Shown in pieces: positions 16,255-24,285 of a stretch of 64,000 bases of DNA (its first letter is position 1; each line of letters starts with the position of its first letter). A program made the translations under genes and the position numbers. Below the pieces are notes generated by a model. That model searched no databases. It was given only the letters and a program-made list of their open reading frames with translations, and was not told the DNA's origin. Source of the DNA: CF-162 sp040882565 (GTDB taxonomy: Bacteria; Chloroflexota; Dehalococcoidia; SM23-28-2; RBG-16-64-32); contig JBBEAZ010000042.1 of assembly GCA_040882565.1 (NCBI GenBank), forward strand, positions 62,001 through 126,000, in the 5' to 3' direction.

Positions 16255-18213
16255 ATGTACGGACGCTGGCTTCGAAACAGCTTCATCTACTTGGTCATCC
16301 TGGTTGCCGTGGTGGCGATCGTGTTTACGGTCCTCAACACCGGCGGCGAAAAGGAAGAGAAACAGGACCTCAGCCAATTCATTTCGCTGGCCAAGGCCGG
16401 CGAAGTCACGAAGGTAAAAGTCGACGACCGGACGCTTGATTACGAGCTCACCGGCGACGACATCAAATACACGACGAAGATGGAAGAGGGCGACACAGTT
16501 CGCCAGCTCCTCCAGGACAACGGTGTTCAGCCCGGATCAGACGAGTATCCGGACATCGAAATCAAGGAGACCAGCTCCTTGATGAGATTCCTCGGAATCG
16601 CGCTCAACTTCCTGCCCATTATCTTCATTATCGCGATCATTTTCTTCTTCCTGCGCCAGGCGCAGGGTTCCAACAACCAGGCGATGAACTTCGGCAAGAG
16701 CCGCGCCCGCATGTTCAGCGGCACGCGGCCCAGCGTCACGTTCCTCGACGTCGCAGGCGTCGAAGAAGCGAAAGACGAGCTGAAGGAAGTCGTCGAATTC
16801 TTGAAGTACCCCGAAAAGTTCGCCGCGCTCGGTGCCCGCATCCCGAAGGGAGTCTTGCTCGTCGGCCCGCCCGGCACTGGCAAGACACTACTCGCCAAGG
16901 CCGTCGCCGGCGAGGCTGGCGTCCCATTCTTCTCGATCTCTGGCTCCGAATTCGTCGAGATGTTCGTCGGCGTCGGCGCGTCCCGCGTACGCGACCTGTT
17001 CGACCAGGCCAAACGAAACTCACCCTGCATCGTCTTCGTAGACGAGATCGACGCCGTCGGCCGCCACCGTGGCGCGGGCCTCGGCGGCAGCCACGACGAG
17101 CGCGAGCAGACGCTAAACCAGATCCTCGTCGAGATGGACGGCTTCGACACCAACACTAACGTCATCGTCGTCGCGGCCACCAACCGCCCCGACATCCTCG
17201 ACCCGGCGCTCCTGCGGCCCGGTCGCTTCGACCGCCAGGTCGTCTTGGACCGGCCCGACATCAAGGGCCGCGCCGCGATCCTCAACGTGCACGCCAAGGG
17301 CAAGCCGTTGGACAGCAGCGTTAACCTGGAGACGGTCGCTAAGCAGACGCCCGGTTTCTCCGGTGCCGACCTCGCGAACCTCGTCAACGAGGGCGCGATC
17401 CTCGCCGCCCGCCGCGGCAAAAAGAAGGTCACGATGGCCGAATTGGACGAGGCTGTGGACCGCGTCATCGCAGGCCCGGAGCGTCGCAGCCGCGTGATCA
17501 GCAAGAAGGAACGCGAGATCATCGCATATCACGAGGCCGGCCACGCGCTGGTCGGCTATCTGCTGCCGAACGCCGACCCGCCCTACAAGATCAGCATCGT
17601 CTCCCGCGGCATGGCCGGCGGCTTCACCCGCTTCCTGCCGGAAGAGGACCGCCATCTATACTCGCGGTCGCAGTTTCAGGACATGCTCGCCGCGCTGATG
17701 GGCGGCCTTGTTGCCGAAGAGATGGTCTTCGGCGAGTCGACGACCGGCCCATCCGACGACCTGCAGAAAGCGACGAGCCTGGCGCGCCAGATGGTTACTC
17801 AGTGGGGCATGAGCGAGCGCCTCGGCCCTCGTACCTTCGGCCGCAAGGAAGAGCTGGTGTTCCTGGGACGCGAGATCTCCGAAACGCGCAACTACAGCGA
17901 GAAGGTCGCCGAAGAGATCGACGAAGAAGTCCGTCAGATCATCGACAAGGCGTACCACACCGCTAAGAAACTGCTCAACGAGCACCGCGAGAAGGTGGAC
18001 TCGATCGTCGCCACTCTCCTTGAGCATGAGACGATCGAGGGCGAAATCCTGATGGGCGTCCTCACCGGCACCGGCGCGCCCGGCAAGACACATACGGATG
18101 ACGAGAAGCCGGCGACAGTGGACGAGACACCGGAGCCGCAGAAGCCCGTCTCGCCGCCGAAGCCCGGTCTCGCCTGGGAAGCCCCTTCACGGCTCGACCG
18201 CCTCGATCCATAG
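16255..18213 (+). CDS. ftsH: ATP-dependent zinc metalloprotease FtsH
   Basis: Membrane-bound AAA+ protease that degrades misfolded membrane and regulatory proteins. Of 652 residues, 9-27 and 113-133 are membrane segments around an extracytoplasmic loop. Walker A GPPGTGKT is at 204-211, followed by Walker B FVDEIDAVGR and the second region of homology. The zinc site HEAGH is at 426-430, with the third ligand in the GPSDDLQKAT segment. The pore motif FVG (VEMFVGVGAS) is present. The last 50 residues are a Pro/Glu/Lys-rich tail. It lies directly upstream of the rplU operon, which has its own promoter. Confidence 0.98.
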   Translation: MYGRWLRNSFIYLVILVAVVAIVFTVLNTGGEKEEKQDLSQFISLAKAGEVTKVKVDDRTLDYELTGDDIKYTTKMEEGDTVRQLLQDNGVQPGSDEYPDIEIKETSSLMRFLGIALNFLPIIFIIAIIFFFLRQAQGSNNQAMNFGKSRARMFSGTRPSVTFLDVAGVEEAKDELKEVVEFLKYPEKFAALGARIPKGVLLVGPPGTGKTLLAKAVAGEAGVPFFSISGSEFVEMFVGVGASRVRDLFDQAKRNSPCIVFVDEIDAVGRHRGAGLGGSHDEREQTLNQILVEMDGFDTNTNVIVVAATNRPDILDPALLRPGRFDRQVVLDRPDIKGRAAILNVHAKGKPLDSSVNLETVAKQTPGFSGADLANLVNEGAILAARRGKKKVTMAELDEAVDRVIAGPERRSRVISKKEREIIAYHEAGHALVGYLLPNADPPYKISIVSRGMAGGFTRFLPEEDRHLYSRSQFQDMLAALMGGLVAEEMVFGESTTGPSDDLQKATSLARQMVTQWGMSERLGPRTFGRKEELVFLGREISETRNYSEKVAEEIDEEVRQIIDKAYHTAKKLLNEHREKVDSIVATLLEHETIEGEILMGVLTGTGAPGKTHTDDEKPATVDETPEPQKPVSPPKPGLAWEAPSRLDRLDP

Positions 18214-18214
18214 C

Positions 18215-18244
18215 TGGACACACGGCGTTCCGGGGCTATACAAT
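18215..18244 (+). promoter_or_regulatory. rplU operon promoter
   Basis: TGGACA (18215-18220), an 18-nt spacer, TACAAT (18239-18244), beginning 2 nt after the ftsH stop. Predicted transcription starts near 18251, giving a leader of about 100 nt before rplU. Confidence 0.6.
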
Positions 18245-18307
18245 CACACTTCGTGAGCCTGAAATTCGCCGTTGGCGGATGCTTGGCCAAATCAGAATGA
18301 TTGCAGT

Positions 18308-18331
18308 GAGACGGCCCGCGTGGGTCGTCTC
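18308..18331 (+). promoter_or_regulatory. rplU leader hairpin (candidate autoregulatory structure)
   Basis: GAGACGGCCC (18308-18317) and GGGTCGTCTC (18322-18331) form a 10-bp stem with one G-T wobble and a GCGT loop, in the mRNA leader 18 nt before the rplU start. Bacterial L21 operons often carry leader structures bound by their own r-protein; this one is a candidate by position and shape only. Confidence 0.5.
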
Positions 18332-18349
18332 GCAACGTGGAGGATTCCC

Positions 18350-18985
18350 ATTTACGCGATAGTTCGCGCCGGCGGCAAGCAGTACCGTGTCGAACCGCAC
18401 CAGTTGCTTGACGTCGAGCGCATCAAAGCCGACGTCGGGTCGAAGGTCGACCTGCGTGTGCTGCTCGTCGGCGGCAACGGCGATGTCAGCATCGGTTCGC
18501 CGGAAGTTGCGAACGCCAAGGTTGTCGCAGAGATCATCGAGCATGGCCGCGGCGACAAGATTCTCGTCTTCAAGTACAAGAACAAGACCCGTTACCGCCG
18601 CAAGCAGGGCCACCGCCAGGACTACACCCGCCTTCAGATCCAGGAGATCGTGACATCCGGCGGTACGTTCACCGATGCGCCCGAGCGGCCGAAGAGCACC
18701 GCGCCCAAGCGCGTCCGCAAACCGAAGGCCGAGCCCGTCGAGATCGAAGCCGTCGCCGCTGAGCCTACGGCGGAAGTCGCCGAGGCAGAAGCGCCAGCGG
18801 CCGAGGCGCCGGAAGCCGAAGCCCCGAAGGCCCGCCGGGCGCGGAAGCCGGCCACCACTGAGAAGCCGGCACGCCCACGCCGCGGCCCGAAGGCCAAGGC
18901 CACCACTGAAGCCGACAAGCCGGCGCTCGAGCCGGAGACTGAGGCGCCGGCGCCCGAAGAAGCAACGGACGAGGCCGAGGAGTAA
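18350..18985 (+). CDS. rplU: 50S ribosomal protein L21 with long C-terminal extension; ATT start codon
   Basis: Large-subunit protein that binds 23S rRNA. After the start the protein reads YAIVRAGGKQYRVEPHQLLD, exactly the family N-terminus, and the L21 core ends near residue 105. A further 105 or so residues are Ala/Glu/Pro/Lys/Arg-rich and probably disordered. In place of the usual Met1 is an ATT codon (18350-18352), placed 6 nt after GGAGG (18339-18343). Upstream in-frame ATG or GTG codons would add non-homologous residues encoded by the leader hairpin. ATT initiation is therefore the best reading. rpmA follows 3 nt later. Confidence 0.9.
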   Translation: MYAIVRAGGKQYRVEPHQLLDVERIKADVGSKVDLRVLLVGGNGDVSIGSPEVANAKVVAEIIEHGRGDKILVFKYKNKTRYRRKQGHRQDYTRLQIQEIVTSGGTFTDAPERPKSTAPKRVRKPKAEPVEIEAVAAEPTAEVAEAEAPAAEAPEAEAPKARRARKPATTEKPARPRRGPKAKATTEADKPALEPETEAPAPEEATDEAEE

Positions 18986-18988
18986 CAG

Positions 18989-19258
18989 ATGGCACACAAG
19001 AAGAGCGGCGGCAGCGCCAAGAACGGCAGAGACTCGCACGGCAAGCGCCTCGGCGTTAAGCGGTATGATGGAGAGGTGGTGCGCCCGGGGACGATCATCG
19101 TCCGCCAGCGCGGCACCAGGATCCACCCCGGCTTGAACGTCGGCATGGGCCGCGACTTCACGATCTTCGCGATGTCCGACGGCAAAGTGAAGTTCACGCC
19201 TTACGCCAAGGACGGACGCAAGCAGGTTAGCGTGCTGGCGTCCGAAAGCCAGAGCTAA
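18989..19258 (+). CDS. rpmA: 50S ribosomal protein L27
   Basis: 89-residue large-subunit protein whose N-terminal tail reaches the peptidyl-transferase centre. The sequence begins MAHKKSGGSAKNGRDSHGKR and continues LGVKRYDGEVVRPGTIIVRQ, diagnostic of L27. The mature start is immediate, with no Firmicute-type cleavable N-extension. It lies between rplU and rpmE in an ordinary rplU-rpmA order, sharing the rplU promoter. Confidence 0.98.
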   Translation: MAHKKSGGSAKNGRDSHGKRLGVKRYDGEVVRPGTIIVRQRGTRIHPGLNVGMGRDFTIFAMSDGKVKFTPYAKDGRKQVSVLASESQS

Positions 19259-19292
19259 CAGCACAGACCAAGGAAAAGGACCAGAGAACCAG

Positions 19293-19493
19293 ATGAAGAC
19301 CAAGATTCACCCCGAGTACGTAGACGCTGTAATCGCCTGCGCCTGCGGCAACCGCTGGGAGACGCGCGCCACGCGGCCCGAAATCAAGATCGAGGTGTGT
19401 AGCAACTGCCACCCGTTCTTCACCGGCGAGCACCGTATCGTCGACACGGCCGGCCGCGTCGAGCGCTTCAAGCGCCGCTACGGCATGAAGTAA
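19293..19493 (+). CDS. rpmE: 50S ribosomal protein L31, zinc-binding (C+) type
   Basis: 66-residue large-subunit protein at the subunit bridge. It carries the zinc-binding cysteines of the C+ form: CACGNRW and CSNCHPFFTG, with the family end GRVERFKRRYG. Zinc-independent paralogs normally take over under zinc starvation; none is seen here. The ATG is preceded by AAGGAAAAGGACC. An intrinsic terminator follows at 19514. Confidence 0.98.
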   Translation: MKTKIHPEYVDAVIACACGNRWETRATRPEIKIEVCSNCHPFFTGEHRIVDTAGRVERFKRRYGMK

Positions 19494-19513
19494 CCGCACT
19501 CAATCGAAACAGC

Positions 19514-19543
19514 AGAGGCCCCGGTAACCGGGGCCTCTTTGTT
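19514..19543 (+). terminator. Intrinsic terminator of the rplU-rpmA-rpmE operon
   Basis: An 11-bp stem (AGAGGCCCCGG pairing with CCGGGGCCTCT, 19514-19524 and 19528-19538), loop TAA, then TTTGTT. It is the clearest rho-independent terminator in the window. Confidence 0.85.
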
Positions 19544-19559
19544 ATCCTTGTCACGAGCC

Positions 19560-20501
19560 ATGCCAAACAAGAAGGTTTACTACGGCGGCCAGGCGGTTAT
19601 CGAAGGCGTGATGATCCGCGGGCCGAAGACGATGGCGATCGCCTGCCGCCGCCCCGACGGCGAGATCGTCACCCGCCAGGACACCCTGCGCGGCATCTAC
19701 ACAGGCCCTGTCCGCCACATCCCCTTCGTCCGCGGCGCGATCGTCCTCTGGGAGACCCTGGCGCTCGGCCTCCGCGCCCTGATCTGGGCATCAAGCGTGC
19801 AGCTGGGGGAGGAAGACAAGGAAGCGGCCTCAGGCCCAATGTGGACAGTCGCCGTCGTCTCTTTGTTCCTGGTCGGCGGCATCTTCTTCGCTGGGCCGTT
19901 GCTGCTCGCCAACCTGCTGCACGACCTGCTCGACAACAATCTGCTCGTAATCGTCATCGAAGGGCTAATCCGCCTTGCGGTGATCATCGGCTACGTCGGC
20001 GTGATCGGCTTCATGCCGGACATCCGGCGCGTCTACGAATACCACGGTGCCGAGCACATGAGCATTCACGCCCTCGAGGCCGGCGAACCACTCGAGCCCG
20101 CGTACGTTCAGCGCCACCCCACCGCGCACGTCCGTTGCGGCACAAGCTTCCTGCTGACAGTGGTCGTCGTCAGCATCATCGTCTTCGCCGCCGTCGGCGA
20201 GCCCGACCTCTGGCTACGAGTCGTCTCGCGCATCGTCCTGATCCCGGTAATCGCCGCGATCTCCTACGAAGTGATCCGCCTCGGCGGCGCATTCGAATCG
20301 AACCCGATCACCAAGATCCTGATGTGGCCGAACCTCGCTCTCCAGGCGATCACAACGAAGCCGCCGGACGAAGCTCAGATTGAGGTCGCGCTGAGGGCGC
20401 TCAAGGACGTCCTGGCAGCGGAGGAGCTGGCTGAGGACGAGGCGCCGGTGGAAGCGCGGGCGGCGGAGTCAGCTGTGGAAGCCGCGCCGCCGCTGGACTA
20501 G
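19560..20501 (+). CDS. DUF1385 integral membrane protein (YqhQ-like)
   Basis: 313-residue membrane protein. The family signature YYGGQAVIEGVMIRGPK is at the N-terminus and DIRRVYEYHGAEHMSIHALE is central, with likely metal-binding His and Glu. At least four membrane segments follow (around 95-120, 130-160, 205-225 and 230-250). DUF1385 genes commonly sit next to rpmE and prfA in Gram-positive-type genomes, as here; function is unproven. The ATG at 19560 lies just beyond the terminator; an in-frame upstream start would begin inside the terminator. Confidence 0.85.
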   Translation: MPNKKVYYGGQAVIEGVMIRGPKTMAIACRRPDGEIVTRQDTLRGIYTGPVRHIPFVRGAIVLWETLALGLRALIWASSVQLGEEDKEAASGPMWTVAVVSLFLVGGIFFAGPLLLANLLHDLLDNNLLVIVIEGLIRLAVIIGYVGVIGFMPDIRRVYEYHGAEHMSIHALEAGEPLEPAYVQRHPTAHVRCGTSFLLTVVVVSIIVFAAVGEPDLWLRVVSRIVLIPVIAAISYEVIRLGGAFESNPITKILMWPNLALQAITTKPPDEAQIEVALRALKDVLAAEELAEDEAPVEARAAESAVEAAPPLD

Positions 20502-20534
20502 GGCTCTCCGGCACCTCATAGGGAGCGCAAGATA

Positions 20535-21209
20535 CTAATCTGCGACTTCGAGCGAGGCAATCACGAGCTGGAGATCTTCAAAGGTAGCTTCGCGTTGAGC
20601 CGGGCTAGGATCATATCCCGCCCTCACATCGACAGTGATTGAGATGCCATTAGCGAGCGTGGTCTCAGCGTTATAGAGTTCCGATACGTGCCCGTCTGGT
20701 TGCGGATAGGCTAGAAGCCAATATGACCAGATATTGCCATCGATGGAAAAGCTGCCGTCTTCGCTTGCCTGCTGCAACGGCTCGCCGGGAACGACGTACG
20801 CTCGGTTCGTTTGCCACACATGGACTGCCGGCCGAGGAATGACAGTGGTGTCGGCGATTGTGTAGTAGAGGTCCAGGGCAGCATCTGAACTCCCAAACGT
20901 GCTTAGACTAAAGCGCTCCAGGCTTAAGCCATCCGGTATGTAGTTGGGGACGTGAACGGGGAACGGAGACTTGTCAAGCGCTTGGGGTAACGCATCCTCA
21001 GCCTGCGAGAATCCGATGGCTGCTACTCTCTGCATCTCCAAAGGCTCATCCTCAGTGTGAACGTGATCCACAGGACCGGTTTCGGAATCGACTGGTGCAA
21101 CGAGGGGATGCTGTAGCGTAGCACTAGTGTCCTCCTGTTTGATCAGAAACATACCAGAAGCACCAACGACCACACCTAAGACAATGACCAAGACTACTAC
21201 TGTCTTCAT
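20535..21209 (-). CDS. Membrane-anchored DUF4367-like protein
   Basis: 224-residue protein with one N-terminal membrane anchor (residues 3-25, no lipobox Cys) and an extracytoplasmic domain. The stretch PFPVHVPNYIPDGLSLERFS resembles the start of DUF4367 domains, which often occur in sigma-factor-linked or sporulation-associated proteins, and the C-terminus ends in a helix. No sigma factor is adjacent. Its GC content looks lower than that of its neighbours, which could mean transfer. Family assignment is tentative. Confidence 0.65.
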   Translation of the reverse strand: MKTVVVLVIVLGVVVGASGMFLIKQEDTSATLQHPLVAPVDSETGPVDHVHTEDEPLEMQRVAAIGFSQAEDALPQALDKSPFPVHVPNYIPDGLSLERFSLSTFGSSDAALDLYYTIADTTVIPRPAVHVWQTNRAYVVPGEPLQQASEDGSFSIDGNIWSYWLLAYPQPDGHVSELYNAETTLANGISITVDVRAGYDPSPAQREATFEDLQLVIASLEVAD

Positions 21210-21298
21210 AACTCACCCAACAATCGCTTGGATCGTATGCCCCCCACCTCAGCTTGTAAAGCGAAGTCGCTGCTCACCCTCTGGAGTCCACCAGAATA

Positions 21299-22042
21299 CT
21301 ACCCCGTTAGCTTGCCGAAGATCCACCTGAACGGGTCGTAGTACTTGTCGGCAACCCGCTCTTTCAGCGGGATGATCGCGTTGTCCGTGATGTGTATGTT
21401 CTCCGGACAGACCTCTGTGCAGCACTTCGTGATGTTGCAGTAGGCAATGCCGCCGGCCTTGCGAATGAACTCCGTGCGGTCGGCCGTGTCCAGAGGGTGC
21501 ATCTCAAGCTCCGCCAGGCGCACGAACCAACGCGGCCCCATGAAGTCCGGCTTGTTCTCGGGATGATCGCGGATTACGTGGCAAACGTCCTGGCAGAGGA
21601 AGCACTCGATGCACTTGCGGAACTCCTGCCCGCGCTCGATGTCAATCTGCTGCATGCGGTATGTGCCGTCGGGGGCGTCCGGAGCACGCGGGGTGAACGC
21701 CGGAATTCGCTTCGCCACCTCATAGTTGAACGAAACGTCAGTAACTAGGTCCTTGATCAAGGGAAATGTTTTGATCGGCGCGACCGTGACCGGCTGGCTG
21801 GTGTCCAGCGTGTTCATGCGGGTCATACACATCAGGCAGGGCTTGCCGTTGACCTCGGCGCTGCACGAGCCGCACTTGCCGGCCTTGCAGTTCCAGCGCA
21901 CTGCCAGGTCGCCAGCCTGGGTCGCCTGCACGGTGTGGATGACATCCAGCACGACCTGTCCCTCGCCCATCTCGACCGTATAGTCGACGAACCCCCCGCC
22001 GTTCGCGTCGCCGCGGAAGATGCTGAGGGTGACTTGCGTCAT
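21299..22042 (-). CDS. sdhB: Succinate dehydrogenase/fumarate reductase iron-sulfur subunit
   Basis: Carries electrons from SdhA flavin to the membrane quinone site. The 247-residue protein has a plant-type ferredoxin domain with CKAGKCGSCSAEVNGKPC (2Fe-2S), then CIECFLCQDVC (4Fe-4S) and CNITKCCTEVCP (3Fe-4S). All cluster cysteines are present. The start is the ATG at 22042, which overlaps the sdhA stop (ATGA) and follows GGAGGCGAAGG; a longer reading to 22285 would run through sdhA. It is the last gene of the sdhC-sdhA-sdhB operon. Confidence 0.96.
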   Translation of the reverse strand: MTQVTLSIFRGDANGGGFVDYTVEMGEGQVVLDVIHTVQATQAGDLAVRWNCKAGKCGSCSAEVNGKPCLMCMTRMNTLDTSQPVTVAPIKTFPLIKDLVTDVSFNYEVAKRIPAFTPRAPDAPDGTYRMQQIDIERGQEFRKCIECFLCQDVCHVIRDHPENKPDFMGPRWFVRLAELEMHPLDTADRTEFIRKAGGIAYCNITKCCTEVCPENIHITDNAIIPLKERVADKYYDPFRWIFGKLTG

Positions 22043-23841
22043 ACCTTCGCCTCCTCCAAGAGGCTCGCAAGTTCGGCTGGCATCTCCGGCAGCGGTGTCT
22101 TGTCCAGCTTCATCGAACCGTCCGTACCCTGGCTCAACGAAAGGTTCCACTTGCCCCATTCCGGATCGGTCTTCTGATAGTCGTCCCGAGTGTGGGCGCC
22201 GCGGCTCTCCGTGCGCTCCTTCGCCGCGCGTGCGATCCCCTCCGAGACGGTGAGTAGCGACCGGAGGTCCATCGCCAGGTGCCACCCCGGGTTGTACGCC
22301 CGGCCGCCGGGCACGCTTGTCCTCTGCGCGCGTTCCTTCAGTTTCTCGATCTCGCCGAGGGCTCGGTCAAGCTCAACGCCTGTGCGGATGATGCCGACCA
22401 GCGTGTGCATCATGTCCTGCAGGTCGGACTGAATCGCGTAGGGGTTCTCGCCGCCCTCGCGGTCGAGGCACGCCGTCATCTCGTCAGCCATGGTGTCGGC
22501 ATCGCCGGTGCTGGCCTCAGGCTGGGATCCGAGGCCTAGCGCGTAGTCCGCCGCGCCCATGCCCGCCCGCCGGCCGAACACCAGGAGGTCCGAGAGCGAA
22601 TTGCCGCCGAGGCGATTGGCGCCGTGCATGCCCCCCGCGCACTCGCCCGCCGCAAAGAGGCCGGGCACGGTCGCGGCTGCCGTGTCCGGGTCGACGCGGA
22701 CGCCGCCCATCGTGTAGTGCATCGTCGGACCGACTTCCATGGGCGTCGCGGTTATATCGACATCGGCGAGCTGCTTGAACTGGTGGTACATGCTGGGCAG
22801 CGCCCGCTTGATGTAGTCGGCCGGCCGCCGTGAGGCGATGTCCAGGAAAACGCCCCCGTGCGGGCTGCCGCGCCCTGCTTTCACCTCAGAGTTGATCGCC
22901 CTGGCGACCTCGTCGCGGGGCAGGAGGTCGGGCGTGCGGCGGTGGTTCAGCTTGTCGTCGTACCACTTGTCGGCTTCTTCGATCGTCTCTGCGGTCTCAG
23001 CACGAAAGTAGTCCGTGATGTAGTCAAACATGAAGCGTTTGCCTTCGGAGTTCGTGAGGGTCCCACCGTCGCCGCGTACGCCTTCCGTGACGAGGATGCC
23101 GCGCACGCTGGGTGGCCAGACCATGCCCGTCGGGTGGAACTGGATGAACTCCATGTCGATAAGATCAGCGCCCGCCCAGTAGGCCAGCGAATGGCCATCA
23201 CCTGTGTACTCCCAGGAGTTCGAGTTGATCTTGAACGCCTTGCCGGTGCCCCCGGTCCCCAGCACGACCGCCTTCGCCCTGAACAGCACCATGTCGCCGC
23301 TCTGGCGCCAGTAGCCGACGGCGCCGGAGATGCGGTCGCCGTCCTTCAGCAACCGAGCGATCGTGCACTCCATGTATACGTCGATGCCCTGGTGAACGGC
23401 ATGCTGCTGGAGCGTGCGGATCATCTCTAGGCCGGTGCGGTCACCGACATGCGCGAGGCGGTCGTATTTGTGGCCGCCGAAAGCGCGCTGGAGGATGCGC
23501 CCGTCCTTGGTACGGTCGAAGAGCGCTCCCCAGGCCTCAAGCTCATGGACACGCTCCGGCGCCTCCTGCGCGTGGAGCTGGGCCATGCGCCAGTTGTTGA
23601 GCATCTTGCCCCCGCGCATCGTGTCGCGGAAGTGGACCTGCCAGTTGTCCTCGGCATAGACGTTACCCAGCGCCGCCGCGATGCCGCCCTCGGCCATCAC
23701 AGTATGCGCCTTGCCGAGCAGCGACTTGCAGACCAACGCCGTGCGGGCGCCCTTCGCTGAAGCCTCGATCGCGGCGCGAAGGCCTGCCCCGCCAGCGCCC
23801 ACCACTAGGACGTCGTACTCGTGCGTTTCGTACTCAGCCAT
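22039..23841 (-). CDS. sdhA: Succinate dehydrogenase/fumarate reductase flavoprotein subunit
   Basis: 600-residue FAD-binding catalytic subunit that oxidises succinate to fumarate in the TCA cycle and respiratory chain. VLVVGAGGAGLRAAIEAS is the dinucleotide-binding start. HTVMAEGGIAAAL contains the histidine (about 46) that links FAD covalently. HPTGMVWPPSVRGILVTEGV and the active-site Arg regions follow. The C-terminus NLSLSQGTDG is typical of the family. It is separated from sdhC by a four-helix-bundle cassette of about 440 bp. Its ATG at 23841 therefore lies next to the cassette's left repeat, which may affect its expression. Confidence 0.97.
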   Translation of the reverse strand: MAEYETHEYDVLVVGAGGAGLRAAIEASAKGARTALVCKSLLGKAHTVMAEGGIAAALGNVYAEDNWQVHFRDTMRGGKMLNNWRMAQLHAQEAPERVHELEAWGALFDRTKDGRILQRAFGGHKYDRLAHVGDRTGLEMIRTLQQHAVHQGIDVYMECTIARLLKDGDRISGAVGYWRQSGDMVLFRAKAVVLGTGGTGKAFKINSNSWEYTGDGHSLAYWAGADLIDMEFIQFHPTGMVWPPSVRGILVTEGVRGDGGTLTNSEGKRFMFDYITDYFRAETAETIEEADKWYDDKLNHRRTPDLLPRDEVARAINSEVKAGRGSPHGGVFLDIASRRPADYIKRALPSMYHQFKQLADVDITATPMEVGPTMHYTMGGVRVDPDTAAATVPGLFAAGECAGGMHGANRLGGNSLSDLLVFGRRAGMGAADYALGLGSQPEASTGDADTMADEMTACLDREGGENPYAIQSDLQDMMHTLVGIIRTGVELDRALGEIEKLKERAQRTSVPGGRAYNPGWHLAMDLRSLLTVSEGIARAAKERTESRGAHTRDDYQKTDPEWGKWNLSLSQGTDGSMKLDKTPLPEMPAELASLLEEAKV

Positions 23842-23847
23842 GGGCCC

Positions 23848-24284
23848 TAGTGGAGAGTCGACAGTGAACAGGGGACAGCATTTAGCGTTTTCCGCTTGCG
23901 AGCATTCGTGCCCGCAAGGCTGTGAGCATTTTACTTACTTCGACTATGAGGGCGAAGCTCGGAGCGGCTTGAGCCTCCGAGATGAAGTTCTGGCGTCGCG
24001 CGACAGTCAGTTCAGTTTCGAGCTCCATGAGAGAACTCTTGGCGGTGGAAAGGAAGTTTGCGAAGTCCTTGGACGTCGTCCTCGTTGATCCTTCGGCAAT
24101 GTTGGCGGCCACAGATACAGCCGCCCGGGTCATCTGCGAGCGCAGGCCATATATCTCCTCTGCTGGAAGACGTCGAGCTATAGCGTAGGTCATATCGACG
24201 AGATCCATCGACTTCTGCCACACCACGAGGTCGCGATGTGACCGTACCCTAGACTGTTCACTCTCCACTGTTCACTGTCCACTA
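23848..24284. mobile_element. Putative IVS-type cassette with inverted ends, inserted in the sdh operon
   Basis: A 437-bp unit between sdhC and sdhA. The left end (23848-23879) starts TAGTGGAGAGTCGACAGTGA. The right end (24252-24284), read on the minus strand, starts TAGTGGACAGTGAACAGTGG. The two are imperfect inverted repeats rich in AGTGAACAG units. Between them is a single four-helix-bundle gene whose start codons fall in the right repeat. The element begins 1 nt past the sdhC stop codon. No transposase is present. Confidence 0.55.
23882..24268 (-). CDS. Four-helix bundle protein (23S rRNA IVS / Avd-like family)
   Basis: 128-residue helical protein of the family first found in 23S rRNA intervening sequences and related to the Avd accessory protein of diversity-generating retroelements. 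Diagnostic stretches are HRDLVVWQKSMDLVDMTY, LRSQMTRAAVSVAANIAEG and FANFLSTAKSSLMELETELT. These proteins form pentameric barrels that probably bind nucleic acid; the cellular role is unknown. The GTG start at 24268 and the first six codons (MESEQS) are encoded by the right-hand repeat. No rRNA or reverse transcriptase is near, so this is a stand-alone copy. Confidence 0.88.
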   Translation of the reverse strand: MESEQSRVRSHRDLVVWQKSMDLVDMTYAIARRLPAEEIYGLRSQMTRAAVSVAANIAEGSTRTTSKDFANFLSTAKSSLMELETELTVARRQNFISEAQAAPSFALIVEVSKMLTALRARMLASGKR

Positions 24285-24285
24285 C

